Positions 16,644 to 24,559 of a stretch of 64,000 bases of DNA are shown in pieces. Positions within the stretch are counted from its first letter, which is position 1. Every line of letters begins with the position of its first letter. The position numbers and the translations under genes are program-made. Under the pieces are notes generated by a model that did no database searches, was not told the origin of the DNA, and saw nothing but the letters and a program-made list of their open reading frames with translations. The stretch covers positions 3,822,216 through 3,886,215 of the forward strand of contig NZ_JAINUL010000001.1 of the NCBI RefSeq assembly GCF_020639365.1. The letters are read 5' to 3'. The stretch comes from Streptomyces flavotricini. GTDB taxonomy: Bacteria; Actinomycetota; Actinomycetes; Streptomycetales; Streptomycetaceae.

Positions 16644-16681
16644 CCAGAGCGCCCCGGTCCGACAGGACCGGGGCGCTCTGG
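16644..16681 (+). terminator. Attenuator/terminator hairpin before chorismate mutase
   Basis: CCAGAGCGCCCCGGTCC (16644-16660) and its exact complement at 16665-16681 form a perfect 17-bp stem with a GACA loop, followed by CGTTTCC. It sits 24 nt after the leader stop and 40 nt before the mutase start, so it lies inside the mRNA leader. The segment CCGGTCC at 16593-16599 in the leader coding region is identical to part of the 5' arm and could compete for the 3' arm. Confidence 0.7.
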
Positions 16682-16721
16682 CGTTTCCGCTCCTGCCGGT
16701 ACGAACCACAGGAGTAAGAAC

Positions 16722-16982
16722 ATGACCGTGACCACCACCCCCGCGCAGCTGATCGCCGAGTCCCGCGAGCGGATCGACGCCATCGACGACCGGATCATCG
16801 GCCTGATCCAGGAGCGGATGGCCGTCTCGACCGTCATCCAGGAGGCCCGGATCACCTCCGGCGGCCGCCGGGTGCACCTCTCGCGCGAGATGGAGGTGCT
16901 CGCGCACTGGAGCGACGCCCTCGGCAAGCCGGGGACCACCCTCGCGATGACCCTGCTGGAGCTGTGCCGCGGCCGGGTCTGA
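16722..16982 (+). CDS. Chorismate mutase, AroQ class
   Basis: The enzyme rearranges chorismate to prephenate, the committed step toward phenylalanine and tyrosine. The 86-residue protein is a single AroQ helical domain: ESRERIDAIDDRIIGLIQERMAV carries the conserved Arg and Asp of helix 1, and EARITSGGRRVHLSREMEVL gives the loop and helix 2 residues. There is no signal peptide, so it is cytoplasmic, and its small size suits activation by a partner such as DAHP synthase, as in mycobacteria (inference). An AGGAG sequence lies 9 nt before ATG 16722. Expression probably depends on the upstream leader and attenuator. Confidence 0.92.
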   Translation: MTVTTTPAQLIAESRERIDAIDDRIIGLIQERMAVSTVIQEARITSGGRRVHLSREMEVLAHWSDALGKPGTTLAMTLLELCRGRV

Positions 16983-17107
16983 GGCCCGCGCCGGGCCTTA
17001 CGCCTGTTCGTCACCCGTCCGGACCGTGACCGGCCCCGGCACCCTTCGTTGGTGTGGATGGCCGCGTCAGCCAGGCGCGGGACCGCAGCACCACGCGTGG
17101 CTCTTCA

Positions 17108-17159
17108 GGAGCGATGAGACGTACGGCCCTTCGGGCGGTACGTCGTGGGACCTCGCTCC
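17108..17159 (+). ncRNA. Structured RNA element of unknown function
   Basis: A two-tier structure is visible: an outer stem GGAGCGA (17108-17114) with TCGCTCC (17153-17159), and inside it GACGTAC (17118-17124) paired with GTACGTC (17138-17144), continued after one mismatch by GCCC/GGGC closing a small loop. It lies in the 290-bp non-coding gap 16983-17272. It could be a small RNA, part of the chorismate mutase 3' UTR, or a DNA-level inverted repeat. Either strand would fold, so the strand is tentative. I see no match to a known riboswitch. Confidence 0.4.
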
Positions 17160-17204
17160 TTCGCGTGACCGGACGGCAGGGGACAGCAGCCCGGTCACCC
17201 CGAA

Positions 17205-17240
17205 AACGGCCGGCCCGGGGGACGCCCCGGACCGGCCGTT
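17205..17240. terminator. Strong hairpin between convergent genes
   Basis: AACGGCCGGCCCGGGG (17205-17220) and CCCCGGACCGGCCGTT (17225-17240) form a 16-bp stem with one mismatch and a GACG loop. It lies between chorismate mutase and the convergent surface-protein gene and is likely a bidirectional terminator. Confidence 0.65.
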
Positions 17241-17272
17241 CCGTGTCTTCGGTCCGCTACGCGGCCCTGCGC

Positions 17273-18961
17273 TTACGCGTGCCCGCCGGAGCGGCGGCGC
17301 GTCCCCGCGTAGAGCGCGCCGCCGACGGCCACCGCGCCCAGCGCGCCCAGCGCGATCGGGCCGACGGAGCTGCCGGTCGAGGCCAGGTTGCCGCCCGTAC
17401 CGCCGGCGGCGGACACGGACGTGCTCGGCGAGGCCGACGCCGAAGCGGAAGCCGAGGCGGAGGCCGACGGGGACGGCGACGCGGAGGCCGAGCCGGACGG
17501 GCTCGGGCTCGTACCGCCCTTGACCTCGACCGCGAACACGGCCTTGGCGTTGGCCGCGACCGGGTCGAAGGAGAGCGGCTTGGTGCCGCCCGCGACCGGC
17601 TCGCCGACGGTGACCGAGCCCTTGGCGTCCGCCACGGCCTTCTCGATCTTCATCGTGAACCGGCCGGTGTACGTACCGGCGGCGTCCGCGAACAGCCCGC
17701 CGTCGCAGAAGTAGCGCGGCGCGCCCAGCTGGTCCGTACGGTCACCGCCGTCGGCGTTGACCGCGCGGCAGTTCGGGGGCACGCTCGTGACCTGCACGCC
17801 GGCCGGCACGACGATGTCGGTACGGGCCACGCTCTGACCCGAGCGCAGGTGGCTGATCACCGCCGGGCCCTTGTTGCGGAAGCCGAGTTCGGCCGCGACC
17901 GTGTCGCCCACCTTGCCCGAGGGCGAGGCGGTGACCGCCTCGAAGTCGGCCCGGGCACCCTTGGCGGTGAACTCGAGGCTGCGCTCGTTGTCCGCGGGGT
18001 TGAGGTCGGTGTCCTCGGCGCGCCGGGCGCTCCGCGGGTCCACGTTGGAGTCCGTGACCGGCACCGCCGCCGAGGCCTTGACCAGCTTCAGCGTCTTGCC
18101 GGTGGCCGGCTTTCCGTCGTTCGCGTCCTTGCCCGGCGCCGGGTCGGGGACGACCCCGTACCGCAGCCGGTCCTGGTAGGCGCGCTCGGTGGTCTTGAGG
18201 TGCAGCGGGGAGTCGGGGGCGAGCTGGTAGGACTCGCCCGGCAGGAACTCGCCCTCGACGCGGCAGACCGTGGTGGCGCCCCTGCCGCCGTGGTCCTCAC
18301 GCCGGCAGTTGTCGTACGTCTCCGCCGGCTCCACTCCGGCCGAGGCGTCCAGCTCCAGCGCGACCGACCTGGCGGGCAGCGTGCCCCGGTTCGCGAAGGC
18401 CAGCGGGAGGTCCTGCTGCTCGCCGGCCGTCACCTCGGACGTGAGCCTGAGCTCACCCAGGTGCAGGTCGGGGCCGCCCACGGTCAGCTTGGTGGTGACC
18501 GGCGTGACGCTCGCGCCCGCCACCTGGCCCTTGACCGCGATCTCGCCGCTCGCGCCGCTCTTGCTGCCCTTGGCGGCGGAGACCAGCAGGTCGAAGGTGT
18601 TGGCGTTCGCGCCGCCCCCGACCGACAGGCCCTGCTGCTTGCAGACGATCGCGGTGGCGCTCGTCGTGCAGTTCGGCCGGGGCTTGGCCGGGTCGAGCCG
18701 GACCGACGCCGCCCCGGCGGTCTTGGTCAGGTCGATGGTGACGGTGAACTCGCCCGGGAAGCTGTTCCCGGGGCCCACGTAGGCCAGCTCGTAGCGGAAG
18801 CTGCGCTCCTTCGACGCGCCCGAGTCCGGGTACGGCTGGAGCACCAGGGTGGAGGGGCCGCCGAGGGGGAAGACCGGTTCCGCGGCGAGCGCGGGGGCGG
18901 CCGCGCCGAGGCTCAGCGCCGCCAATCCCGTAGCGGCCAAAAGGGAGATGCGCTTGTCCAT
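17273..18961 (-). CDS. Secreted surface protein with LASTG sortase signal
   Basis: The 562-residue protein has an N-terminal signal peptide (ISLLAATGLAALSLGAAAPALA, cleavage after ALA near residue 27). Three or four beta-rich repeats follow (about 30-470), each with a conserved Cys near an R-x-N-C or P-N-C motif, recalling DUF11/CARDB-like adhesin domains. A Ser/Ala linker (about 475-515) precedes the sorting signal: LASTG at about 526-530, a hydrophobic helix and the basic tail TRRRSGGHA. LAXTG is the signal used by streptomycete class E sortases, for example on chaplins, so the protein should be covalently fixed to the wall. The ligand is unknown. The start is the ATG at 18961. Confidence 0.88.
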   Translation of the reverse strand: MDKRISLLAATGLAALSLGAAAPALAAEPVFPLGGPSTLVLQPYPDSGASKERSFRYELAYVGPGNSFPGEFTVTIDLTKTAGAASVRLDPAKPRPNCTTSATAIVCKQQGLSVGGGANANTFDLLVSAAKGSKSGASGEIAVKGQVAGASVTPVTTKLTVGGPDLHLGELRLTSEVTAGEQQDLPLAFANRGTLPARSVALELDASAGVEPAETYDNCRREDHGGRGATTVCRVEGEFLPGESYQLAPDSPLHLKTTERAYQDRLRYGVVPDPAPGKDANDGKPATGKTLKLVKASAAVPVTDSNVDPRSARRAEDTDLNPADNERSLEFTAKGARADFEAVTASPSGKVGDTVAAELGFRNKGPAVISHLRSGQSVARTDIVVPAGVQVTSVPPNCRAVNADGGDRTDQLGAPRYFCDGGLFADAAGTYTGRFTMKIEKAVADAKGSVTVGEPVAGGTKPLSFDPVAANAKAVFAVEVKGGTSPSPSGSASASPSPSASASASASASASPSTSVSAAGGTGGNLASTGSSVGPIALGALGAVAVGGALYAGTRRRSGGHA

Positions 18962-19060
18962 GAAGATCGAGACCGCCGAGTACGGGTCTCGGTTGCCCCC
19001 TTCGGAGGGTGACGGGCATCACATGCAACCATCCGGACTGATCACCTGTCACTTATGTAC

Positions 19061-19109
19061 GCGGCGGCGGGTTCTGCGCTCGGAGGGGGAGCGCAGAACC
19101 CGCCGCCGC
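19061..19109 (-). terminator. Very strong terminator after the GMC oxidoreductase gene
   Basis: Arms at 19061-19081 and 19089-19109 (core GGCGGCGGGTTCTGCGCTC) are perfectly complementary over 21 bp, with a 7-nt loop. It ends the minus-strand transcript of the SSADH-GMC operon, about 80 nt past the stop codon. Confidence 0.75.
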
Positions 19110-19140
19110 GACACGTGCCGGGCGGGCCCGCCGGGCGGCC

Positions 19141-19204
19141 GTCAGGCCTCCTGCCGTCAGGCCTCCTGCCGTCAGGCCCCCTTTCGCCGTCAGGCCTTCT
19201 TCGG
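19141..19204 (-). repeat. Four tandem copies of a stop-codon-bearing 15-18 bp unit
   Basis: CGTCAGGCCTCCTGC-like units begin near 19141, 19156, 19171 and 19189 (periods 15, 15 and 18). The last copy holds the last codons of the oxidoreductase gene. All periods are multiples of three, so on the coding strand each copy offers an in-frame GCC TGA. It looks like a slippage-type tandem duplication of the gene end. Confidence 0.75.
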
Positions 19205-21010
19205 AACCTCCGGCACCGGCAGCAGCAACGGCAGCCGCAGCGCGCCGAAGGCCTCCTTCGGGACCGCCGGACGGGCCGGTTCCACCGCCGCCAGACGCGT
19301 GTAGGCGGCGCCCTGCTCCGGCCTCGGGTCCCGCTCGCCCTTGTTGGGCCAGTACGACATCGCCCGCTCCGCCTGCGCCGTGATCGTCAGCGACGGGTTG
19401 ACGCCGAGGTTCGCGGAGACCGCCGAGCCGTCCACCACCGAGATGCCCGGATGCCCGTACAGCCGGTGGTACGGGTCCACCACGCCCTCCTCCGCGGAGG
19501 CGCCGATCGGGCACCCGCCGAGGAAGTGCGCGGTCAGCGGGGTGCCCATCAGCTCGCCGATGTTGCTGCCGGGGAAGCCGTTGATCTCCTCGGCCAGCAG
19601 GGTGGCGGCCTCGGTGGCCTCCTTGATCTGCACCGGGTTCGGGGCGCCGTGGCCCTGGCGGGCGGTGAGCAGCCCCTTGCCGAGGCCGCCGGGCTTGCGG
19701 TACGTCGTCAGCGAGTTGTCCAGCGACTGCATGACGAGCCCGATGATCGTCCGCTCCGACCAGCGCCGGTTGGAGAGCGAGCGCGCGAGCTGGACCGGGT
19801 GCCTGGCCGTCCGGGCGAACCAGGCCCGCACCCGGTGCCTGGCGTACGGCACCTGGAGGACCGTCATGAACCCCATGGCGTTGGAGCCCTTGCCGTAGCG
19901 GACGGGCTCGATGTGGGTGTCGGCGTCGGGGTGCACGGACGAGGTGATCGCGACGCCCCGGGTGAAGTCGGCCCGCTGCCCCTTGCCGGGGCCGTTCCCG
20001 TGCCGCCTGCGGTAGCGGCGGTCGTCGGTCTGCGCGCCGACCAGCCCCTCGGAGTTGGTCCGGGTCAGCTCGCCGAGCCGGGCCGACAGGCGCGGGAGCA
20101 GCCCGTTGTCCTTCATGGTGTGCAGCAGGGTCTGGGTGCCGTACGTGCCCGCCGCGACGACGACGTACCGGGCGCGCAGCTCCTTGGAGGCGCCCCGCCG
20201 CCGGGCGTCGGTGGGGACGGTGCGGACGCGGTACCCGCCGTCGGGGTGCTCGGCGAGCGCGGTGACGGTGGTCATCGGGTGGATGACGGCTCCGGCGCGC
20301 TCGGCGAGGTGGAGGTAGTTCTCGTTCAGGGTGTTCTTCGCACCGTGCCGGCAGCCGGTCATGCACTCGCCGCACTCGGTGCAGGCCTTGCGGGCGGGAC
20401 CGACGCCTCCGAAGTAGGGGTCGGGGACCTCCTCGCCGGGGCGGGCCGTGAGGCCGCCCCCGGCCTCGGCGTCCGCGCCGTCGCCGAAGAAGACGCCGAC
20501 CGGGGCCATGTGGAAGGAGTCCCCGACGCCCATCTTCTCGGCGGCGGCCTTCAGGTGGACGTCGGAGGGGGTCATGGTCGGGTTGAGGCGTACCCCCAGC
20601 ATCCGCTTGGCCTGGTCGTAGTACGGGGCGAGTTCCTCGCGCCAGTCGGTGATGGACGCCCACTGCCGGTCCTCGAAGAAGGCGGTGGGCGGCACGTACA
20701 GGGTGTTGGCGTAGTTGAGCGAGCCGCCGCCCACCCCGGCGCCCGCGAGCACCATCACGTTGCCGAGCAGGTGGATCCGCTGGATCCCGTACAGCCCGAG
20801 GGCCGGGGCCCACAGGTAGTTCCGCAGGTCCCAGCTGTTGCGGGGCAGGCTCTCGCGGGTGAACCGGCGCCCCGCCTCCAGGACGCCGACCCGGTACCCC
20901 TTCTCGGTCAGCCGCAGCGCCGAGACCGATCCTCCGAAGCCCGATCCGATGACGATGACGTCGTAGTCGTACGCGTTCTCGCTGTCGTACTCGTCGGTGT
21001 TGTCCGACAC
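19190..21010 (-). CDS. GMC family FAD-dependent oxidoreductase (cholesterol oxidase-like)
   Basis: The 606-residue flavoprotein has the dinucleotide-binding motif VIVIGSGFGGSVSALRL at about 17-33, the GMC signature region MVLAGAGVGGGSLNYAN near 105-121, and the C-terminal FAD/substrate segment VDGSAVSANLGVNPSLTITAQAERAM. A central Cys-rich stretch (ACTECGECMTGCRHGAKN) resembles a ferredoxin-type cluster site and is found in one branch of cholesterol oxidase-like GMC enzymes. Substrates of this branch are alcohols or sterols; the exact one is unknown. The GTG at 21010 has GGGAGG 7 nt upstream. The gene begins 25 nt after the SSADH gene, so the two form an operon, possibly oxidising an alcohol and then an aldehyde. 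Confidence 0.88.
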   Translation of the reverse strand: MSDNTDEYDSENAYDYDVIVIGSGFGGSVSALRLTEKGYRVGVLEAGRRFTRESLPRNSWDLRNYLWAPALGLYGIQRIHLLGNVMVLAGAGVGGGSLNYANTLYVPPTAFFEDRQWASITDWREELAPYYDQAKRMLGVRLNPTMTPSDVHLKAAAEKMGVGDSFHMAPVGVFFGDGADAEAGGGLTARPGEEVPDPYFGGVGPARKACTECGECMTGCRHGAKNTLNENYLHLAERAGAVIHPMTTVTALAEHPDGGYRVRTVPTDARRRGASKELRARYVVVAAGTYGTQTLLHTMKDNGLLPRLSARLGELTRTNSEGLVGAQTDDRRYRRRHGNGPGKGQRADFTRGVAITSSVHPDADTHIEPVRYGKGSNAMGFMTVLQVPYARHRVRAWFARTARHPVQLARSLSNRRWSERTIIGLVMQSLDNSLTTYRKPGGLGKGLLTARQGHGAPNPVQIKEATEAATLLAEEINGFPGSNIGELMGTPLTAHFLGGCPIGASAEEGVVDPYHRLYGHPGISVVDGSAVSANLGVNPSLTITAQAERAMSYWPNKGERDPRPEQGAAYTRLAAVEPARPAVPKEAFGALRLPLLLPVPEVPKKA

Positions 21011-21035
21011 TGCGGTGCCTCCCGAGCGGTGGTGC

Positions 21036-22664
21036 CTAACGGAATCGGAGCGTCTTCATGACCTTGAGGCTGCGGGTCATGAACGCCGCGTACTTCTCGT
21101 CGTCCATGCCCAGCGAGGGCGCCATCGGGAGCAGCCGCTGGTGGGCGACGGTCTGGGCCTCGGTGTACTTGAGGATGCCCTCGGAGCCGTGCCGGCGGCC
21201 CAGGCCGGAGTCCTTCATGCCGCCCATGGGCGCCTGGGCGCTGCCGTAGGCGGGGGCGTAGCCCTCGTTGATGTTGACGGTGCCGGTGCGCAGGCGGGCG
21301 GCGACGGCGTGGCCGCGGCGGGCGTCCTTGGTCCAGACGCTGGAGTTGAGCCCGTACGCGGTGGAGTTGGCCTGCGCGATCGCCTCGTCCTCGTCGGTGA
21401 ACCGGTAGATCGAGACGACCGGGCCGAACGTCTCCTCGCCACAGACCGCCATCGGCGCCTCGACCCCGTCCAGGATGGTGGGCTCGTAGAAGAGCGGGCC
21501 GATGTCGGGGCGGGCGGTGCCGCCCGCGACCAGGGTGGCGCCCTTGGCGACGGCCTCGTCCACGTGCCGCTGCACGGTCTCCAGCTGGCGCTCGCCGACG
21601 AGCGAGCCCATGTCGGCGCCGTACGCGAGGGAGGCGCCGAGCCGCATGGCCTTCGTACGGGCGGCGAACCGCTCGACGAACGCGTCGGCGATCCCAGCGT
21701 GGACGTACAGCCGCTCGATGGAGATGCACAGCTGGCCGGCGGAGGAGAAGCAGGCGCGGACGGCGCCCGCGGCGGCCTTCTCGACGTCGGCGTCGGCGAG
21801 GACGAGCATGGCGTTCTTGCCGCCGAGTTCGAGGGTGACCCCGACCAGGCGGGCGGCCGCGCCCTGGGCGACCTCGCGGCCGGTGCGGGTGGAGCCGGTG
21901 AAGGAGACGTAGTCGGCGTGCCGGACCACCTCGGGGCCGACGACGGGTCCGTCGCCGAGGACGACCTGGAAGACCTCGGCGGGCAGTCCGGCCTCGATCA
22001 GCAGGTCACGGGCCCACAGGGCGGTGAGCGCGGTCTCGGTGTCGGGCTTCATGACGACGGCGTTGCCGGAGACGAAGGCGGGCAGCGCGTCGCCGACGGA
22101 GAGTTCGAGGGGGTAGTTCCAGGGGGCGATCTGGCCGACGACCCCGCGCGGCTGGCGCAGCTCGGTGACCTTGGTGAGGGTGGGGATGGCACCCGTGTGG
22201 CCCTTGGGTCGCAGGTACGAGGGGGCCTTGCGGCCGTAGTGACGGGCGGCGACGGCGACCGCCTGCACCTCCTCGTGGGCGTGCAGGCGGGCCTTGCCGG
22301 TCTCCAGCTGGATGAGGTCGAGCACCTCGGCCTGGCGGGCCAGGACCAGGTCGTGGAAGCGGAGCAGTACGGCGGCCCGCTTGCGTACGGGGACGGCGGC
22401 CCAGGCGCCCTGGGCGGCACGGGCCCGGTCGAAGGCGGCGGCGACGTCCTCGGGGGTGGCCTCGGGGAGGTCCGCCAGCTTGGCCCCGGTGAAGGGGCTG
22501 TGGTTGGCGGTCCGGCCGGAGCCGATCACTCCGCGGGTGAGCCGGGTGACCAGGTCGGGGGTCACGACGTCGGCGGCGGTGCGGGCACCGGCCGGGGCGG
22601 GGGCGACCGGGTTGGTGGGCTGCGGTGCGCTGCGGAGGGGGGCCGGGGCCTGCGAGTCCGTCAT
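21036..22664 (-). CDS. Succinic semialdehyde dehydrogenase (NADP-type, GabD2-like)
   Basis: The product oxidises succinate semialdehyde to succinate, the last step of GABA catabolism. The 542-residue aldehyde dehydrogenase has an Ala/Pro-rich N-terminal extension of about 30 residues, the cofactor motif VGQIAPWNYPLELSVGDALP, the glutamate motif TLELGGKNAML, and the catalytic Cys in FSSAGQLCISIERLYV. The two catalytic residues are intact. A GabD2-like call rests on overall pattern; other semialdehydes are possible. It is the first gene of an operon with the GMC oxidoreductase. A perfect 18-bp palindrome lies upstream at 22729-22746, and a TACGCT box 7 nt before the ATG suggests leaderless transcription. 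Confidence 0.88.
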   Translation of the reverse strand: MTDSQAPAPLRSAPQPTNPVAPAPAGARTAADVVTPDLVTRLTRGVIGSGRTANHSPFTGAKLADLPEATPEDVAAAFDRARAAQGAWAAVPVRKRAAVLLRFHDLVLARQAEVLDLIQLETGKARLHAHEEVQAVAVAARHYGRKAPSYLRPKGHTGAIPTLTKVTELRQPRGVVGQIAPWNYPLELSVGDALPAFVSGNAVVMKPDTETALTALWARDLLIEAGLPAEVFQVVLGDGPVVGPEVVRHADYVSFTGSTRTGREVAQGAAARLVGVTLELGGKNAMLVLADADVEKAAAGAVRACFSSAGQLCISIERLYVHAGIADAFVERFAARTKAMRLGASLAYGADMGSLVGERQLETVQRHVDEAVAKGATLVAGGTARPDIGPLFYEPTILDGVEAPMAVCGEETFGPVVSIYRFTDEDEAIAQANSTAYGLNSSVWTKDARRGHAVAARLRTGTVNINEGYAPAYGSAQAPMGGMKDSGLGRRHGSEGILKYTEAQTVAHQRLLPMAPSLGMDDEKYAAFMTRSLKVMKTLRFR

Positions 22665-22728
22665 GGCGGTGAGCGTATTCCGCCCGGGGGGCTTTGGGTA
22701 CCCGTCGGTAACCGGATTTTGCCATTTC

Positions 22729-22746
22729 TGCCAGCGATCGCTGGCA
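22729..22746. promoter_or_regulatory. Perfect 18-bp palindrome upstream of the SSADH gene
   Basis: TGCCAGCGATCGCTGGCA is its own reverse complement and is centred about 73 bp upstream of the SSADH ATG. It is a likely repressor or activator operator, for example for a TetR- or LacI-type protein encoded elsewhere. No regulator gene adjoins. Confidence 0.5.
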
Positions 22747-22757
22747 GGATGCCGGAA

Positions 22758-22826
22758 TCAGGGCGTCCCGGACGGTGGGGTCAGGGCGTCCCGGACGACG
22801 GGGTCAGGGCTTCCCGGCGGGCGGCT
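22758..22826 (-). repeat. Three tandem 23-bp repeats covering the kinase stop codon
   Basis: Units starting TCAGGGCGTCCCGGACG occur at 22758 and 22781, with a third diverged copy at 22804. The third includes the stop codon of the kinase gene (reverse TCA at 22804-22806). The 23-bp period is not a multiple of three, so the copies are not in one frame. Confidence 0.7.
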
Positions 22827-24435
22827 TCCAGCCGCTGAGCACGACGTCGAACTGCTGGCGGGTCGTGCTCCAGTCCGCGACGGGGCTCGACATGTAGATC
22901 GCGTACTCGGTGCCGTCCGGGGCGACGTACATCTGCTCGATGGCCCGGCGCGGCCCGGCGTGCGTGCCCTTCTCGGTCCAGCTGAAGTCCCAGAGCGCGG
23001 CCCGGGTGCTGTCCCGGAAGGTGTTCTGGTTCAGCCGCTGCTTCTTGTAGTCCGTCCTCTTCTGGACCTGCTTCTCCAGGTCGAGCAGATGCGCGTACGG
23101 GTTCTCGTAGTCCGGGGTGGGGTCGGCGGCGATCCGGATGAAGTGCTTCCCGTTGTCCGGGGTGTAGTCGATCTGGTCGCCGTCCATCTGGCGCTTCCAG
23201 CCCGCCGGGACGAAGAGGGTGAAGCCGGTGGGGTCGGTGACCTGGGTGTAGCCCTCGGGCGGGGCCGCCTCTTCACCGCCCTGCCGGTCGGGGGCGCTCG
23301 CGTTCTTGTCGGAGCCGCCGTTCCCCGCCTCCGTGTCCCCGGTGAACTTCAGGACGCCGAAGACGGCGCCGCCGCCGACCAGCGCCGCCACGAGGGCGAC
23401 GGCGGCGGCCCGCTTGACCCGGCCGCCGCCCTGGGCCGCCGCGGGTGCGGGGCCGGGCTGTTCGGGCAGGGCCGCGGTGCGCGCCGAATCGGGCGCGGGA
23501 GCCGGGGCGGGTGCGGGGGCCGCTTCCGGTTCCGCTTCCTCGGCGGCGTCCAGCTCCTCGGGAGTCACCGCGCGCGTGGGTACGTACGCCTGAGCCGCCT
23601 TCGGCTGCCGGCCCTCCATGGCCTCGATCAGCATCCGCTCGGTCTCCTGCGCCGAGGGCCGCTCCTCGGGGTCCTTGCGCAGCAGGGCGGTGATGACCGG
23701 GCCCAGCGCGCCCGCCTGGCGAAGCGCCGGCGGTTCGTCGTTGACGACGGCCTGGAGGCTGGAGATGGGCGAGGTGCGGCGGAAGGGCGAGCGCGCCTCG
23801 ACCGCCGTGTACAGGGTCGCGCCGAGCGACCACAGGTCGGACGCGGTACCGGGGGTTCCGCCGGTGACCCGCTCCGGGGCCAGGTAGTCGATGGAGCCGA
23901 CGATCTCGCCGGTCCGCGTGATGGAGGAGTCGCCCTCGATCGCGGCGATCCCGAAGTCCGTGAGCAGGACCCGGCCGTCCTTGGCGAGCAGCACGTTGCC
24001 GGGCTTGACGTCCCGGTGCAGGACGCCGACCGCGTGCGCGGCGCGCAGCGCGCCCAGGACGTGGAGGCCGATCCGGGCCGCCTCGGGGGGCTCGATCCGC
24101 CCGGCCGCCTTGGCCGCGTCCGCGAGGGAGGGCCCGTCGATGTACTCCATGACGATCCACGGCCGGTCGTCGTGCTCCAGCACGTCGTGGACGACCACGA
24201 CCGCCGGGTGCTGGATCCGGGCCGCGGCCCGGGCCTCCTTCTGGGTCCGGGCGTGCAGCACCTCCCGGTCGGCCTGGGCCACGTACAGACCCGCCGTCAG
24301 TTCCTTGACGGCGACGGTCCTGTGCAGCAGCTCGTCATGCGCGCGCCACACTTTGCCCATGCCGCCGCTGCCGATGGGCTCCACGAGCCGGTACCGGCCA
24401 GCGAGCACCGCGCCCGCACCTGTCTGCTGTTCCAC
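22804..24435 (-). CDS. Membrane Ser/Thr protein kinase
   Basis: The 543-residue protein is a eukaryotic-type kinase with its catalytic domain at about 11-275: glycine loop IGSGGMGKVWRA, Lys in VAVKEL, catalytic HRDVKPGN, DFG in LTDFGIAAI, and APERV. An Ala/Pro-rich juxtamembrane linker, one membrane helix (about 345-367) and an extracytoplasmic domain (about 385-543, beginning VTDPTGFTLFVPAGWKRQ) follow. All catalytic residues are present, so it should be active. There are no PASTA repeats; the outer domain resembles those of the two neighbouring kinases. A related streptomycete kinase cluster next to guaB/gabD-type genes has been linked to spore-wall synthesis, so an envelope role is plausible but inferred. 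Confidence 0.92.
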   Translation of the reverse strand: MEQQTGAGAVLAGRYRLVEPIGSGGMGKVWRAHDELLHRTVAVKELTAGLYVAQADREVLHARTQKEARAAARIQHPAVVVVHDVLEHDDRPWIVMEYIDGPSLADAAKAAGRIEPPEAARIGLHVLGALRAAHAVGVLHRDVKPGNVLLAKDGRVLLTDFGIAAIEGDSSITRTGEIVGSIDYLAPERVTGGTPGTASDLWSLGATLYTAVEARSPFRRTSPISSLQAVVNDEPPALRQAGALGPVITALLRKDPEERPSAQETERMLIEAMEGRQPKAAQAYVPTRAVTPEELDAAEEAEPEAAPAPAPAPAPDSARTAALPEQPGPAPAAAQGGGRVKRAAAVALVAALVGGGAVFGVLKFTGDTEAGNGGSDKNASAPDRQGGEEAAPPEGYTQVTDPTGFTLFVPAGWKRQMDGDQIDYTPDNGKHFIRIAADPTPDYENPYAHLLDLEKQVQKRTDYKKQRLNQNTFRDSTRAALWDFSWTEKGTHAGPRRAIEQMYVAPDGTEYAIYMSSPVADWSTTRQQFDVVLSGWKPPAGKP

Positions 24436-24490
24436 GAAACCCCGCCACTCTGTGCACTTCGGGCCAGATTACGGAGCGCCCGGGGCTCCT

Positions 24491-24512
24491 GGAACCGTGA
24501 AGGCGCGGTTCC
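24491..24512 (-). terminator. Hairpin between two kinase genes
   Basis: GGAACCG (24491-24497) pairs with CGGTTCC (24506-24512) around an 8-nt loop, 48 nt past the end of the pseudokinase gene and before the next kinase start. It is short, so it may be a weak terminator or a processing site. Confidence 0.4.
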
Positions 24513-24559
24513 GGCAGCACTGTGACGCAATCGCCGTACTGAGTCACCGTCAGTCGGCT

